Shown here: piece by piece, positions 26,497 to 34,538 of the stretch
Numbering within the stretch: the first letter of the stretch is position 1
Layout: each line of letters starts with the position of its first letter
DNA from: an uncultured Flavobacteriales bacterium
GTDB taxonomy: Bacteria > Bacteroidota > Bacteroidia > Flavobacteriales_D > Parvicellaceae
NCBI GenBank assembly: GCA_938075455.1
Contig: CALJHN010000001.1
Span: 17,352-81,351 of the forward strand
Reading direction: 5' to 3'
DNA length: 64,000 nt
Position numbers and translations under genes: made by a program
The notes under the pieces: model-generated
Database searches by the model: none
What the model was told of the DNA's origin: nothing
What the model saw: the letters and a program-made list of their open reading frames with translations, nothing else

Positions 26497-28539
26497 ATGA
26501 GTCTATTATATCCTGATTTTCTTTGGGCATTACTTTTAAATATTATTCCAATATTTATTCACCTATTCAATTTACAAAAACACGAAACCATTTATTTTTC
26601 CGATGTTTCACTTTTAAAAAGCATAGAAGAGAAAACAAAGAGAAAGTCTCAATTAAAAAACATTCTATTACTAATTTCCAGAATCTTATTTGTAAGCTCT
26701 GTAGTAATAGCTTTTTGTTTCCCATATAGAAAGGACCAAAAAATAGACCAATTAAGAGATTTAAATAAAGTTGGAATCTATATAGACAATTCTTTTTCAA
26801 TGAGTAGAAGTTATAAAAACCAAACACTTTTTGAATCAGCCAAAGACGATGCAATAAAATTAATAGAGAATTTACCTGAAGAAACTAAGTATGTATTAAC
26901 CACCAACATTAAAAAAAATAACAAGCAATATTTGATTGATAAAAATGAGATTAAAAAAGAAATTATTAATTTAAAAACAACTGCTCAAAAACTAAACATT
27001 TCTGAAGTAATAGAAATACAACATGAACAGTTAGACCTTGAGAAATTAAATTCCTTTTGGTTTACAGATCTTCAAAAAAACACTTTAGATTTAGATAAAG
27101 TAAATGACAAAAGAATTATAAAAAACATCAACATTCTTCAATATGGCTCATCTTCCAATGATAATATTTCAATTGATTCTGTGTGGTTTAATAAAAACAA
27201 TAGAACAATTAATAAAAATGAAAATTTAAATGTTAAAATCACCAACCATTCTGTAGAAGAAGTAGAATTTCAAACGAAATTAAATATAAATAATGGTGAG
27301 GTTTTAAACCAATCTTTTAATAAAATTAATCCAAAGCAGTCTAAAGAAATAAAATTTGATTACTCTGTTAGTAAAAAAGGAATTAAATCGGGATTAATTA
27401 GCTTGATAAATCCGCCTAATAACGATTTATTATTTGACGATAAATATTTTTTTTCTTATGTGTTAGAGGAGAAATTTACAATTGTCAATATCCACCAGGG
27501 TGAAAATAAATCAAACAAATCTATAGAAACACTTTTTAAGTCTGTTGAGAAAACTAATTATAAAAATATAGATATTAATAATGGGATTACTAATCAGGAT
27601 TTAAATGCAGAACTTATTATTTTAAATGAACTATCAAAAATTGATAAAAAAACCCTCCAATTATTGTCAAGCTCCTCTAAAAGAAAAAGCATTATAATTT
27701 TCCCTTCTCTAAGTGGAGAAATAGATTACAAAGATTTATTTAAAATACTTGGTATTAAAAATTCTGAATTAATAAACTTAAAATTAGAATTAGATATTGA
27801 ATCTATAGATTTAAGTTTTTTTAAAAATATTTTTTCAAATTATAATGAAAATTTAGACCTACCCTATTTTAACAAATACCTTAAAATTCAAAACTTATAC
27901 AATCCAATTAATTGTATAAAGTTAAATAATGCAGATCCATTATTGAGCAAATATTCTTTTAAGAATAATGACTTTTATTTTTTCACTTCCAATTTAAGTA
28001 GAGAATATTCAAATTTTAGCCAACATGCTTTGTTTGTACCTATCCTTCTTCGAATCAAGGAGAAATCTGCAAACGACATTACTAGTCAAATTTCAATTGA
28101 TGAATTGGAAAATTTCAAAATTAATCAAGCAATTCAACAAAATGGAAATATAAAAATCACCAATGATTTAAGTGAGCCTACTTACTCTTTTTTTCCTTTA
28201 ATTTCAAGTAGTTCTGGTTCGTCGTCATTGTATATTAAGGATATGATTGAATCTACTGGACACTACTTCATATATAACAACGACAGTTTGGTAAGTGGAT
28301 TTTCAGTCAATAATTCAAAAAGCGAATCTGAAATGGCATTTTCCTCTTCAAAAGAACTTAATACTGAACTTGAAAATTTAGATTTAAATGATAAAATTCA
28401 CTATTGGGACATAAAGCAAAATAAATTTCCTGAACTAATTAAAAACAATAATAAGAATTTAGAATATTGGATATATTTTATTTTTTTAAGTTTAATATGC
28501 CTAATTTTAGAAATCATAATTATTAAAAAACTAAGCTAA
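26497..28539 (+). CDS. BatA-type VWA membrane protein
   Basis: 680 residues. The N terminus (MSLLYPDFLWALLLNIIPIF) with a second helix at about 58-78 is the aerotolerance/BatA N-terminal double-helix domain typical of Bacteroidota. A MIDAS-like DNSFSM sits in a VWA-like domain (about 90-220), and one C-terminal transmembrane helix (about 655-677) ends the protein. The central extracytoplasmic region is long and Asn/Lys-rich. Role unknown; possibly envelope stress or chaperone-type. It is followed 1 bp later by the dihydroorotase-like gene. Confidence 0.78.
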   Translation: MSLLYPDFLWALLLNIIPIFIHLFNLQKHETIYFSDVSLLKSIEEKTKRKSQLKNILLLISRILFVSSVVIAFCFPYRKDQKIDQLRDLNKVGIYIDNSFSMSRSYKNQTLFESAKDDAIKLIENLPEETKYVLTTNIKKNNKQYLIDKNEIKKEIINLKTTAQKLNISEVIEIQHEQLDLEKLNSFWFTDLQKNTLDLDKVNDKRIIKNINILQYGSSSNDNISIDSVWFNKNNRTINKNENLNVKITNHSVEEVEFQTKLNINNGEVLNQSFNKINPKQSKEIKFDYSVSKKGIKSGLISLINPPNNDLLFDDKYFFSYVLEEKFTIVNIHQGENKSNKSIETLFKSVEKTNYKNIDINNGITNQDLNAELIILNELSKIDKKTLQLLSSSSKRKSIIIFPSLSGEIDYKDLFKILGIKNSELINLKLELDIESIDLSFFKNIFSNYNENLDLPYFNKYLKIQNLYNPINCIKLNNADPLLSKYSFKNNDFYFFTSNLSREYSNFSQHALFVPILLRIKEKSANDITSQISIDELENFKINQAIQQNGNIKITNDLSEPTYSFFPLISSSSGSSSLYIKDMIESTGHYFIYNNDSLVSGFSVNNSKSESEMAFSSSKELNTELENLDLNDKIHYWDIKQNKFPELIKNNNKNLEYWIYFIFLSLICLILEIIIIKKLS

Positions 28540-28540
28540 T

Positions 28541-29818
28541 ATGTCTTCTCTTTTAATTAAGAATGTAAATATAATAGACCCAAATTCTAAGTATAATAAT
28601 TCTAAAAAAGACATACTTTTAAAAAATGGATTAATTGTAAAGGTTGGAGACAAAATTAATGATAATAATTCAGAAATAATTCAAGAAGACAATCTTCACG
28701 TTTGCCCTGGTCTTTTCGATTTTTCAGTAGACTTTCCCGAACCTGGAAATGAACAAAGAGAAACTCTAGAATCTGGTCTATTTTCCTCTAAATCTGGAGG
28801 TTTCACAGGTGTTGGACTACAGCCTACTTACCAACCTGCTAGAGACAAAAAAAGTGAAATTCTTTTTTGCAAAAACGCTTCTAAATATTATGGAATAGAT
28901 GTTGTTCCCTTTGGAGCAATTTCTAAAGAACTAAAAGGAGAACAATTGGCAGAAATGTTTGACATGTACAATGCAGGAGCACTTGCCTTTTCAGACTACA
29001 TGCGACCTGTTCATAACAGCGGTCTTTTATCAAGAGCATTGCTTTATGCAAAGAACTTTAATGGATTAATAATATCTTTTCCTTACGAAGAAAAAATATC
29101 ACCTAACGGACTAATAAATGAAGGTATTGTTTCGACTAAATTAGGTTTGGAAGGAATTCCAGACTTATCAGAAGAGCTCATGGTAAACAGAGATTTATTG
29201 ATAAATAGATACCACGAGGGAAGGTTACACTTCAATATTTTATCTTCTAAAAAGAGCTTAGAACAGGTTAAAATCGCTAAAAAAAGTCAAAATAATTTAA
29301 GCTGTGGAACATCTATTTATCATCTATTATTTGACGATGAAATTATTAATCAATTTGACAATAGGTTTAAAATACTTCCACCTTTTAGAACAAAAGAAGA
29401 CAGAAATGCACTTTTAGAAGGGGTTAAAAATGGGACGATTGATGTAATTACATCTTACCACCAACCTAATGAAAAGGAAATAACTAATGTAGAGTTCAGT
29501 TTATCACCTTTTGGATCTATAGGTACTCAAGTTTGCTTTCCATTAGCATTAACCTATCTTAAGGAATATATCGGACTAGAAAAAATTGTACAATGTATGT
29601 CTATCAATCCGCGAACAATACTTCAATTTGAAGTTCCTATTATAAAAGAAGGTTATGAAGCGAATATGACATTATTTGATCCCGATAAGAAATGGACATA
29701 TGATAAAAACAACAATACCTCTATGAGCGAAAATACTGGTTTGTTTGGTACTGAACTTAATGGGTTTGTTCATGGAACTGTTCATAAAAGTAATTATCAT
29801 AAAAATCTTCTTAAATAA
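28541..29818 (+). CDS. Dihydroorotase-like amidohydrolase lacking the HxH metal motif
   Basis: 425 residues, amidohydrolase fold of the dihydroorotase type (class I length). Family segments are NVNIIDPNSK, SGLFSSKSGGFTGVGLQPTY and FDMYNAGALAFSDYM. The zinc-binding H-x-H of the DxHVHxRxPG motif is replaced (FDFSVDFPEPG), and the carboxylated Lys region is not clear, so the enzyme may be inactive, like the pseudo-dihydroorotases that assemble with aspartate transcarbamoylase. Many Bacteroidota carry exactly this divergent form. Whether it supports pyrimidine synthesis cannot be read from sequence. Confidence 0.82.
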   Translation: MSSLLIKNVNIIDPNSKYNNSKKDILLKNGLIVKVGDKINDNNSEIIQEDNLHVCPGLFDFSVDFPEPGNEQRETLESGLFSSKSGGFTGVGLQPTYQPARDKKSEILFCKNASKYYGIDVVPFGAISKELKGEQLAEMFDMYNAGALAFSDYMRPVHNSGLLSRALLYAKNFNGLIISFPYEEKISPNGLINEGIVSTKLGLEGIPDLSEELMVNRDLLINRYHEGRLHFNILSSKKSLEQVKIAKKSQNNLSCGTSIYHLLFDDEIINQFDNRFKILPPFRTKEDRNALLEGVKNGTIDVITSYHQPNEKEITNVEFSLSPFGSIGTQVCFPLALTYLKEYIGLEKIVQCMSINPRTILQFEVPIIKEGYEANMTLFDPDKKWTYDKNNNTSMSENTGLFGTELNGFVHGTVHKSNYHKNLLK

Positions 29819-29830
29819 TAAATAATATTC

Positions 29831-29838
29831 TACATTTG
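29831..29838 (+). promoter_or_regulatory. Minus-7 box of the SRP RNA gene
   Basis: TACATTTG is a perfect TAnnTTTG box located 4 bp before the predicted SRP RNA 5' end at 29843, where a Bacteroidota sigma-A start would be expected. Confidence 0.55.
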
Positions 29839-29842
29839 CTGT

Positions 29843-29945
29843 GGGCAAGTCTCATACGACCAGCTCCTGTTGAATCCCCCAGGATGGGAACATAGCAAGG
29901 GTAAATGGTTGTAGCGGTGCGATATGAGTAGCTTGCCCTTTTTTT
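29843..29945 (+). ncRNA. ffs: SRP RNA (small, 4.5S-type)
   Basis: About 96 nt that fold into one long hairpin: GGGCAAG at the 5' end pairs with CTTGCCC at the 3' end (29932-29938), followed by a T run to 29945 that serves as terminator. The apex contains the invariant SRP domain IV: a GGAA tetraloop closed by ATG/CAT, flanked by the asymmetric AGG and AGCA internal loop that binds Ffh. It forms the signal recognition particle with Ffh (gene not in the window). It lies between the dihydroorotase-like gene and a GNAT gene. Confidence 0.93.
29932..29945 (+). terminator. Rho-independent terminator of SRP RNA
   Basis: The 3' arm CTTGCCC of the terminal SRP RNA stem is followed immediately by a run of eight Ts, giving an intrinsic terminator built into the RNA. 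Confidence 0.75.
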
Positions 29946-29963
29946 TGTATCTTATAAACAGTA

Positions 29964-30443
29964 ATGTCTATAGAAATAAAAGAAATAAAGAAATTAAACC
30001 CTCTTCATTTAACACAATGCATAGAAATTTCCAATTGTTTATTTGGAAAAGGTTATCATTCTGAAAAATATTTCCTAAATAAAAATATTGTCAAAATAGT
30101 TGCTTTAAAGAAAAACAATATCATTGGTTTTTTTATAGGAAAAAAAGAAATTAAAAATGTGGTAATTGATTGTATCGCAATAAAAAAAAATTGGCAAAAA
30201 AAAAGTATAGGTACAAAACTTATGGCTTTCTATTTTCAAAAATTCTTAAATTCTAAAGATAAGGTAGTTGCCTATGCATGGAAAATTAAAAATAAAATGC
30301 CAGCTGGAAAAATAAATTACAAGTTTGGATTAAAACCAGTAGAAAATATGGGGAAAATATGGAAGGATAAATGCAATATTTCTTTTAAATGCACCTGCTT
30401 TAATGAATCTTGTATTTGTGAATGTGTTAAATTTTCAAATTAA
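29964..30443 (+). CDS. GNAT-family N-acetyltransferase with C-terminal Cys cluster
   Basis: 159 residues. The acetyl-CoA-binding core of GNAT enzymes is seen in VVIDCIAIKKNWQKKSIGTK (motif A, with the pyrophosphate loop partly degenerate) and the preceding KKNNIIGFFIGKK strand. The substrate is unknown. The last 24 residues contain six cysteines (KDKC, FKCTC, ESCICEC), which could bind a metal or form an interaction loop; this is unusual for a GNAT. It starts 18 bp after the SRP RNA T run and is transcribed in the same direction. Confidence 0.72.
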   Translation: MSIEIKEIKKLNPLHLTQCIEISNCLFGKGYHSEKYFLNKNIVKIVALKKNNIIGFFIGKKEIKNVVIDCIAIKKNWQKKSIGTKLMAFYFQKFLNSKDKVVAYAWKIKNKMPAGKINYKFGLKPVENMGKIWKDKCNISFKCTCFNESCICECVKFSN

Positions 30444-30500
30444 TTGTTAGCAATTACTTAAAAATTTCTTTTTAGCACTTTTTAATTATTATTACTTTCA

Positions 30501-30533
30501 CCAAATAACCAACCAAATAACCAACCAAAAACC
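30501..30533 (+). repeat. 12-bp tandem repeat in the leader of the transaldolase-like gene
   Basis: CCAAATAACCAA occurs twice in tandem (30501-30512 and 30513-30524) and a third partial copy follows. It lies in the probable 5' untranslated region, immediately before the ATG at 30539. Confidence 0.7.
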
Positions 30534-30538
30534 TACAA

Positions 30539-31195
30539 ATGAAATTTTTTATTGATACAGCAAACTTAGAGATGATTCAAGAAGCCCAAGATTTGGGCAT
30601 TTTAGATGGTGTAACCACCAATCCTTCTCTAATGGCTAAAGAAGGAATTTCAGGTTCTAAAAATATTGTGAATCACTATAAAAAAATATGTGAAATCGTT
30701 GATGGCGATGTAAGTGCAGAAGTTATTTCAACAGATTTTGATGGAATGGTCAAAGAAGGCGAAGCATTGGCTAAGCTACATTCAAATATTGTAGTCAAAG
30801 TACCAATTATTAAAGATGGTATTAAGGCAATTAAATATTTCTCTGACAAAGGAATAAAAACCAATTGTACCTTAATATTTTCAGCTGGACAGGCATTGCT
30901 AGCAGCAAAAGCTGGTGCTACTTATGTATCTCCATTTATTGGGAGATTAGACGATGTGAGTACAGACGGTATGGATTTAATTGCTCAAATAAGAGAGATT
31001 TATGATAATTACATGTTTGATACCGAGGTACTTGCAGCTTCTGTAAGACACCCAATGCACATTATACAGTGTGCAGAGATTGGAGCAGATGTCATGACAG
31101 GACCTCTAAGCGCAATAACAGCTTTACTTAATCATCCACTTACCGATATTGGTTTAGCTAAATTTTTAGACGATTTTAAAAAAGTAAATGGCTAG
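30539..31195 (+). CDS. Fructose-6-phosphate aldolase / transaldolase-like (TalC/MipB type)
   Basis: 218 residues, the size of the short transaldolase-like subfamily. Motifs are [39 protein letters not shown] with the Schiff-base Lys, [23 protein letters not shown] and the C-terminal DFKKVNG. It either interconverts sedoheptulose-7-phosphate/fructose-6-phosphate (transaldolase) or splits fructose-6-phosphate. The two activities cannot be separated by the residues seen, although most Bacteroidota members are annotated as transaldolase. A tandem repeat precedes the ATG. Confidence 0.9.
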   Translation: MKFFIDTANLEMIQEAQDLGILDGVTTNPSLMAKEGISGSKNIVNHYKKICEIVDGDVSAEVISTDFDGMVKEGEALAKLHSNIVVKVPIIKDGIKAIKYFSDKGIKTNCTLIFSAGQALLAAKAGATYVSPFIGRLDDVSTDGMDLIAQIREIYDNYMFDTEVLAASVRHPMHIIQCAEIGADVMTGPLSAITALLNHPLTDIGLAKFLDDFKKVNG

Positions 31196-31201
31196 ATAAT
31201 T

Positions 31202-31810
31202 ATGCTTATCAATGTTGTTGCAAAAGATCCTGATTTAAGAGTAATTCAAAAAATCATTAAAATCCTAAACAACGACGGACTAATTGTAATTCCTACCGAT
31301 ACAATCTATGCTTTTGCAACTAGCATAAAAAGCAAAAAGGGGCTAGAAAGATTGGCTAAAATCAAAAATATTAAATTAAAAAAGGCTAACTTTTCTTTAA
31401 TTTGTCAGGACTTAAAAGATATTTCTAAATATACTAAGTCATTTGATAGAAAGACCTTTAAAACTCTTAAAAATGCACTTCCTGGTCCGTTTACATTTAT
31501 ATTAAATGCAAATAATAATATTTCCAAGATATTTAATTCCAATAAAAAAGAAATTGGAATAAGAATTCCAAACCATAAATTTATTAGAACACTTGTAGAA
31601 GAATTAAATCATCCTTTAATATGTTCTAGTGTAAACGATGAAGATGAAATTGTTAAATACACTACAGACCCATTGATAATATTTGAAAATCATGAAAATA
31701 ATGTAGATGCAGTAATTGACTACGGATATGGAAAAAATGTAGCATCCACTGTTGTAGACTGTACTTCTAACGATTTGGTATTGATAAGACAGGGAGCTGG
31801 TATATTATAA
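31202..31810 (+). CDS. YciO-like member of the YrdC/Sua5 family
   Basis: 202 residues, YrdC fold. It differs from TsaC: the substrate loop reads KNIKLKKANFSLIC, as in E. coli YciO (recalled), instead of K-x-R-x-x-x-P. The SxN serine motif is degenerate (CSSVNDEDEIVKYTTD). It has IPTDTIYAFAT near the N terminus and a C-terminal ASTVVDCTSND tail. A t6A role is therefore unlikely; YciO proteins are uncharacterised or weakly active. It begins 6 bp after the transaldolase-like gene and is probably cotranscribed. Confidence 0.8.
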   Translation: MLINVVAKDPDLRVIQKIIKILNNDGLIVIPTDTIYAFATSIKSKKGLERLAKIKNIKLKKANFSLICQDLKDISKYTKSFDRKTFKTLKNALPGPFTFILNANNNISKIFNSNKKEIGIRIPNHKFIRTLVEELNHPLICSSVNDEDEIVKYTTDPLIIFENHENNVDAVIDYGYGKNVASTVVDCTSNDLVLIRQGAGIL

Positions 31811-31860
31811 ATGTTTAAGAAAGATTAACAATTAAAACTTAAGAAAATAGAAATTGTTTA

Positions 31861-31868
31861 TAATTTTG
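31861..31868 (+). promoter_or_regulatory. Minus-7 box of mgsA
   Basis: TAATTTTG is an exact TAnnTTTG match ending 12 bp before the mgsA ATG. No convincing minus-33 element is visible at the usual spacing. Confidence 0.45.
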
Positions 31869-31880
31869 AACTTGTAAATT

Positions 31881-32252
31881 ATGATAATAGCAATAATAGC
31901 ACACGACGGTAAAAAAGCTGAAATGGTTCAGTTTTTAAATGAACAAGCTGATATTCTTCATAAGAACGAAATTGAGTTAATATCAACTGGAACTACCGGA
32001 GAAAAAGTCAAAAAAGCTGGATTTAAAGTTACCGCACTACTTTCTGGTCCACTAGGTGGAGATGCTCAAATAGCAGCAAAAGTTGCAGATGGAACTTGCC
32101 ATATGGTAATATTTTTCAGAGATCCGTTAGAGAAACATCCTCATGAACCAGATATTTCAATGCTTATGAGATTGTGCGATGTTCACGATGTTCCTCTAGC
32201 TACTAACCCATCTAGCGCAGCTCTTTTAATAAAGGGTATTTACAGCAATTAA
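31881..32252 (+). CDS. mgsA: Methylglyoxal synthase
   Basis: 123 residues, slightly shorter than E. coli MgsA. Converts dihydroxyacetone phosphate to methylglyoxal plus phosphate. Visible family features are the phosphate-binding AHDGKKAEM, ISTGTTGEKVKKAG, SGPLGGDAQIA with the catalytic Asp region, IFFRDPLEKHPHEPDI and CDVHDVPLATNPSSA. A separate minus-7 box precedes it. The 3' end overlaps the convergent metalloprotease gene by 4 bp. Confidence 0.95.
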   Translation: MIIAIIAHDGKKAEMVQFLNEQADILHKNEIELISTGTTGEKVKKAGFKVTALLSGPLGGDAQIAAKVADGTCHMVIFFRDPLEKHPHEPDISMLMRLCDVHDVPLATNPSSAALLIKGIYSN

Positions 32253-32965
32253 AAAATTCTTAAACTATAGTTCTTTAATTCTCTATCTAAACTTTTAGAT
32301 TTTGGACAATGAATATCTAAAGTCGTCCAGAACTCTCTGCTATGGTTTTTAACTTTGGTATGAACCAATTCGTGAAGAATAACATAATCTATAAGTTCTT
32401 CTCTAAGTCTCATTAAATGTAAAGAAAGATTTATGTTATTTTTAAAAGAACAACTCCCCCATCTGGTTTTTGTGTTTTTAATTGCTAATTTTTGATACGT
32501 GAAGTTGTGTTTTTTTGCCAATTCATCTACTCTTTTAGGTAGATAAGATTTAGCTTCTATTCTTAGAATTTTTTCAATTATATTTCTTATATAATCTTGA
32601 CTTTCAATAGATTGAATTTCATGATTGTCTGAAATATTAATTTTTATGAATTTGTTATCTTTTAAAAAAGTATTCTTTTTCTCGGAAGTGGAATCAATAA
32701 ATATAGAATGGAATTTTGTTTTAAAGATACTACCAAATGTAAAATTGGTCAGCAATTGTTCCTGACTTTGTATTTTATGAAGGTTATTTTGAATCCAGCT
32801 CATCTTAGATTCAACAAAATCTTTCGCTATTTTAAAAGATAAAAATCTAGGAACTGTCACTAAAACTCCTTCAAAAGGTTTTATTCTGATGGAGATATTT
32901 CTTGCTTTTAAACTCTTTCTTAAATTTATTTCGGTGTTCTGTATTTTTAAAATTTTACTCTTCAT
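32249..32965 (-). CDS. YgjP-type (DUF45) zinc metallopeptidase-like protein
   Basis: 238 residues. N-terminal segment ARNISIRIKPFEGVLVTVPR leads to the C-terminal zinc catalytic motif HELVHTKVKNHSREFW (HExxH plus a downstream His), preceded by KTRWGSCSFKNNINLSLHL. This is the YgjP/M48-like soluble peptidase family, often annotated as putative SprT-like or DUF45 enzymes. A short in-frame remnant on the same strand ends 6 bp upstream of its start (32972-33154). Confidence 0.88.
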   Translation of the reverse strand: MKSKILKIQNTEINLRKSLKARNISIRIKPFEGVLVTVPRFLSFKIAKDFVESKMSWIQNNLHKIQSQEQLLTNFTFGSIFKTKFHSIFIDSTSEKKNTFLKDNKFIKINISDNHEIQSIESQDYIRNIIEKILRIEAKSYLPKRVDELAKKHNFTYQKLAIKNTKTRWGSCSFKNNINLSLHLMRLREELIDYVILHELVHTKVKNHSREFWTTLDIHCPKSKSLDRELKNYSLRIF

Positions 32966-32971
32966 TTATAA

Positions 32972-33154
32972 CTATCTCCAAGGCTGAATAAATTGTGAAT
33001 TGTATTTTTTTATCCATGAAAGTTTTTCGTCACCGTTGCTATATTTAATTTTTTTTATTATTAGCTCTTTAAGCTCCAACTGCCTGTTAAATGACTTGGT
33101 AAGTTCTTTGATTAGGATTTTGGAATCGGTATAATGATTTAGTTCTATTGTTAA
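32972..33154 (-). pseudogene. Truncated coding remnant upstream of the YgjP-type gene
   Basis: A 60-codon open frame without any ATG, GTG or TTG start reads as protein-like sequence (for example HYTDSKILIKELTKSFNRQ and GDEKLSWIKKYNSQF) and ends in TAG 6 bp before the YgjP-type ATG. Upstream there is a stop codon and then promoter-like AT-rich DNA. Codon use and spacing look genuine, so this is likely the 3' end of a gene that lost its 5' part, or a gene with a non-canonical start such as ATA. The family is not recognised. Confidence 0.4.
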
Positions 33155-33244
33155 TTAATTTTAATATATGAACCTTAAAATAACTTTAAATTTATTAAAT
33201 ATTAGTTTTTAAAACTTATATTGTATTATCAATTTTTGATTTTT

Positions 33245-33892
33245 ATGAAAGAAAATTCCCTTTTAAAATCTTCCATTTTTTTATTGTTATCCATTTCCTT
33301 ATTCTCTTGTAGTAAGACGACTTATAAAAAAGCCTCTCCTATTGTAGAAGATAATTGTATATCAATATCTAATATTTTGATAGTAAAAAATATGGATAGT
33401 ATTTGGGAGCTAAGAAATGAAGAAGAGGAACATTTATTCTACTTTCCAAATTTTAAAGAAGCTGAAAAAACAAAAATTGTATTAGAGCACTACCAAGTAA
33501 AATTCCTTTGTAATTGTGGTGAAGGTTATTACACGAATTCATTAGGTGAGGAGAATAGAAATTCACTATTTATGCAATATCAATTATCCTCTGACAATAC
33601 AGGAATTGGAAATAATGAAATGAATAGCTATAGAAATAGTTCTGAAGATTGCCTTCCATTTGATCCTGAGAAGTTGGTTGCTAAAAAATCTCTAGATGGA
33701 AATTGGTATTTAATAGAAAAACCCGGACATTCTATGTTTGGATTTGGAAAAAACGAAGAAGAATGTGTAAAAGCACTTAGTGTTATTAAAAAATATGGTT
33801 TTAACCAATCTTGTTTTGTTGGGAGAGCAAATCCGTCATTTAGCTATCTCAAAAGATTTAGAGAAGATATAGATACACTTGTTATTTTTTAA
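33245..33892 (+). CDS. Lipoprotein with duplicated domain
   Basis: 215 residues from ATG 33245 (MKENSLLKSS); an earlier ATG at 33221 adds eight residues before the signal. A signal peptide ends in the lipobox LFSCS, so Cys would be lipidated. Two homologous halves are visible: the first around SIWELRNEEEEHLFYFPNF...FLCNCGEG (about residues 53-97) and the second around NWYLIEKPGHSMFGFGKNEEE...SCFVGRAN (about 148-195). Each has Trp, a Phe-rich turn, an EA/EE helix and a closing Cys-x-Gly. Function unknown. A weak hairpin at 33904-33926 may terminate it. Confidence 0.75.
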   Translation: MKENSLLKSSIFLLLSISLFSCSKTTYKKASPIVEDNCISISNILIVKNMDSIWELRNEEEEHLFYFPNFKEAEKTKIVLEHYQVKFLCNCGEGYYTNSLGEENRNSLFMQYQLSSDNTGIGNNEMNSYRNSSEDCLPFDPEKLVAKKSLDGNWYLIEKPGHSMFGFGKNEEECVKALSVIKKYGFNQSCFVGRANPSFSYLKRFREDIDTLVIF

Positions 33893-33903
33893 CATACAAT
33901 AGT

Positions 33904-33926
33904 AGATATTAATAATATCATTTTTT
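33904..33926 (+). terminator. Possible weak terminator after the lipoprotein gene
   Basis: GATATT-AAT-AATATC at 33905-33919 forms a 6-bp AT-rich stem followed by a T run. The stem is weak, so this is tentative. It lies 13 bp after the lipoprotein stop and about 135 bp before the lipid operon. Confidence 0.35.
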
Positions 33927-34059
33927 ATTAATACAAGTAATTGATTATTATAATATTAAATGAAATAATTTAAATAAACTTTATCTTTTTTAAATGTTAA
34001 TCAGTTTTTTTTAAAATGAATACCTTAATATTTTAGTTACTTAAATATATGAACACTCT

Positions 34060-34536
34060 ATGAATTTTTATTTAATAGACAAAGTCAAAGAAATTAAGGT
34101 TGGTGAATCTGCATCTGGTATAAAATGTTGGAGTTTAGATAACCAAATATTTGACTCTCACTTTCCTGGTTTTCCAACTGTTCCTGGTGTCTTATTGACC
34201 GAGTCTATGGCTCAATTATCTGGAGTTTTAATAGAACAGAGTTACAATAAAGATTACAAGAAAAAAGGAAATATTTTTCCTATTTTAAGTATTATTCAAA
34301 AAGCAAAATTTCGATCTTTTGTAGAACCAGGTGATCAATGCATAATTGAAACATCACTCATATCTATTGACGTAACAAGAGCTACTACTAAAACAATTAC
34401 AAAAGTTGGAGATAAAATAGTTTGTGAGGCAACATTGTCTTTTGTTATAGGAGGTGAAAAGGATATTAAGAAAAATCCTTTTTTAAAAAAAAGACAGTTA
34501 TATTATCATAATATTCTTCCTGAAAGTTTTAAATAA
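34060..34536 (+). CDS. FabZ-like 3-hydroxyacyl-ACP dehydratase (lipid operon gene 1)
   Basis: 158 residues, hot-dog fold. The active-site His is residue 34 in FDSHFPGFPTVPG and the catalytic Glu is residue 48 in LLTESMAQ; both are in the canonical FabZ positions. It would dehydrate 3-hydroxyacyl-ACP, working with the ketoreductase at 36832 and the ACP at 37593. The C terminus (NPFLKKRQLYYHNILPESFK) is a short basic extension. It is the first gene of an 11-gene operon on this strand running to 44222. Confidence 0.9.
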   Translation: MNFYLIDKVKEIKVGESASGIKCWSLDNQIFDSHFPGFPTVPGVLLTESMAQLSGVLIEQSYNKDYKKKGNIFPILSIIQKAKFRSFVEPGDQCIIETSLISIDVTRATTKTITKVGDKIVCEATLSFVIGGEKDIKKNPFLKKRQLYYHNILPESFK

Positions 34537-34538
34537 TA

